From the NCBI GenBank assembly GCA_965657495.1, contig CBFHPD010000244.1, positions 1-6,172 on the forward strand: a stretch of DNA of 6,172 nucleotides. The letters run 5' to 3'. This DNA comes from JALQTD01 sp965657495 (GTDB lineage: Bacteria > Bacteroidota > Bacteroidia > Flavobacteriales_D > Sanyastnellaceae). The notes beneath the pieces are model-generated. The model had not been told where the DNA came from. It saw only the letters and a list, made by a program, of their open reading frames with translations, and did not search any database. How positions within the stretch are numbered: position 1 is the stretch's first letter; the number at the start of each line of letters is the position of its first letter. Made by a program: the position numbers and the translations under genes. Of this stretch, positions 5,752 to 6,172 are shown piece by piece.

Positions 5752-6172
5752 TTATTCTTTTTCAACCTGCAGGTAACCCAACTCCACCGGCGTCTTCCGC
5801 CCGAAGATTTTGACCATTACCTTCAGTTTCTTCTTGTCTTCGTTTACCTCTTCGATGTTGCCGGTGAAGCCATTGAACGGACCGTCGGTCACCTTCACTG
5901 CCTCGCCCACCTTGAATGGGATGTTGATTTCCTCTTCGGCATCGACCATGTCGTCGATGACACCCAAGATCCGGTTCATCTCATTTTGGCGCACAGGCAA
6001 GGGGTCCCCGCGCTTTTCAGCACCAAGGAATCCGATGACCCCCGTGACATTGCGGATCAGGTGAGGCACCTCTCCTACCAACGCGGCCTCGATGTACACG
6101 TAGCCCGGAAACATGTTCGTTTCCTTGCTGACCTTCTTGCCGTTACGGATGGTGAACACCTTCTGAACGGGG
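5752..6172 (-). CDS. nusG: Transcription termination/antitermination factor NusG, N-terminus outside window
   Basis: NusG is a general elongation factor. Its NGN domain binds the RNA polymerase clamp and beta lobe region, and its KOW domain contacts partners such as Rho or ribosomal protein uS10. The frame is open from the right edge (first full codon at 6171) to the TAA at 5752, giving 139 residues. Roughly 45 N-terminal residues are missing by comparison with family length. A GTG at 6159 could be mistaken for a start, but it is an internal valine, since the frame continues upstream as PVQK. NGN-domain residues include the family hallmark FPGYVYIE and RNVTGVIGFLG. The KOW domain is near the C-terminus, with the signature VKVTDGPFNGFTGNIEEVNE, followed by VMVKIFGRKTPVELGYLQVE. 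Its position before rplK is canonical; secE would be expected just beyond the right edge. Confidence 0.97.
   Translation of the reverse strand, partial: PVQKVFTIRNGKKVSKETNMFPGYVYIEAALVGEVPHLIRNVTGVIGFLGAEKRGDPLPVRQNEMNRILGVIDDMVDAEEEINIPFKVGEAVKVTDGPFNGFTGNIEEVNEDKKKLKVMVKIFGRKTPVELGYLQVEKE

Noticed and set aside
6157..6159. GTG as the start codon of nusG
   Set aside because: The frame stays open to the window edge with NusG-like residues (PVQK) before it, and starting here would truncate the NGN domain.

Overview
The window is a piece of the conserved bacterial transcription and translation gene cluster. All genes lie on the minus strand, so transcription runs from high to low coordinates: nusG (5' end cut off by the window), rplK (uL11), rplA (uL1), rplJ (uL10), rplL (bL12), rpoB (3' end cut off). 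The gene order is the canonical one. The protein sequences point to a member of the Bacteroidota. The RpoB residues resemble that phylum (RFSFTSVELPADRPDFL near the start, the VHYTHYGRLC block, the long charged insert before the KMAGRHGNKG motif), and none of the five visible starts has a Shine-Dalgarno sequence. Base composition looks moderately GC-rich for that phylum. I cannot name a genus.

Layout by position. 1-3426: rpoB, 1142 codons with no interruption, read by direct translation of the complement; it runs off the left edge. 3427-3548: rplL-rpoB spacer with a strong 15-bp hairpin followed by a short T run, a candidate attenuator or RNA-processing site. 3549-3926: rplL. 3927-3968: 42-nt spacer. 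3969-4493: rplJ. 4494-4512: 19-nt spacer. 4513-5208: rplA. 5209-5226: 18-nt spacer. 5227-5664: rplK. 5665-5751: 87-nt nusG-rplK spacer, the likely site of a leader structure and possibly a tiny upstream ORF. 5752-6172: nusG, lacking its N-terminus. There is no gene-free stretch over 300 bases.

How the parts work together: NusG binds RNA polymerase and can couple it to the ribosome. uL11, uL10 and bL12 build the GTPase-associated stalk, and uL1 forms the E-site stalk. RpoB is the beta subunit of RNA polymerase. Placing stalk proteins and the polymerase subunit in one transcription unit creates a need for unequal output (bL12 is multicopy, beta is not). The hairpin between rplL and rpoB sits where such an adjustment would be made.

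I found no novel multi-gene system here. The second-look items are regulatory and small: the rplL-rpoB hairpin and its flanking repeats, the nusG-rplK leader, the missing room for a separate L10 leader, a shared spacer motif, and the uniform non-Shine-Dalgarno starts with A at -3.
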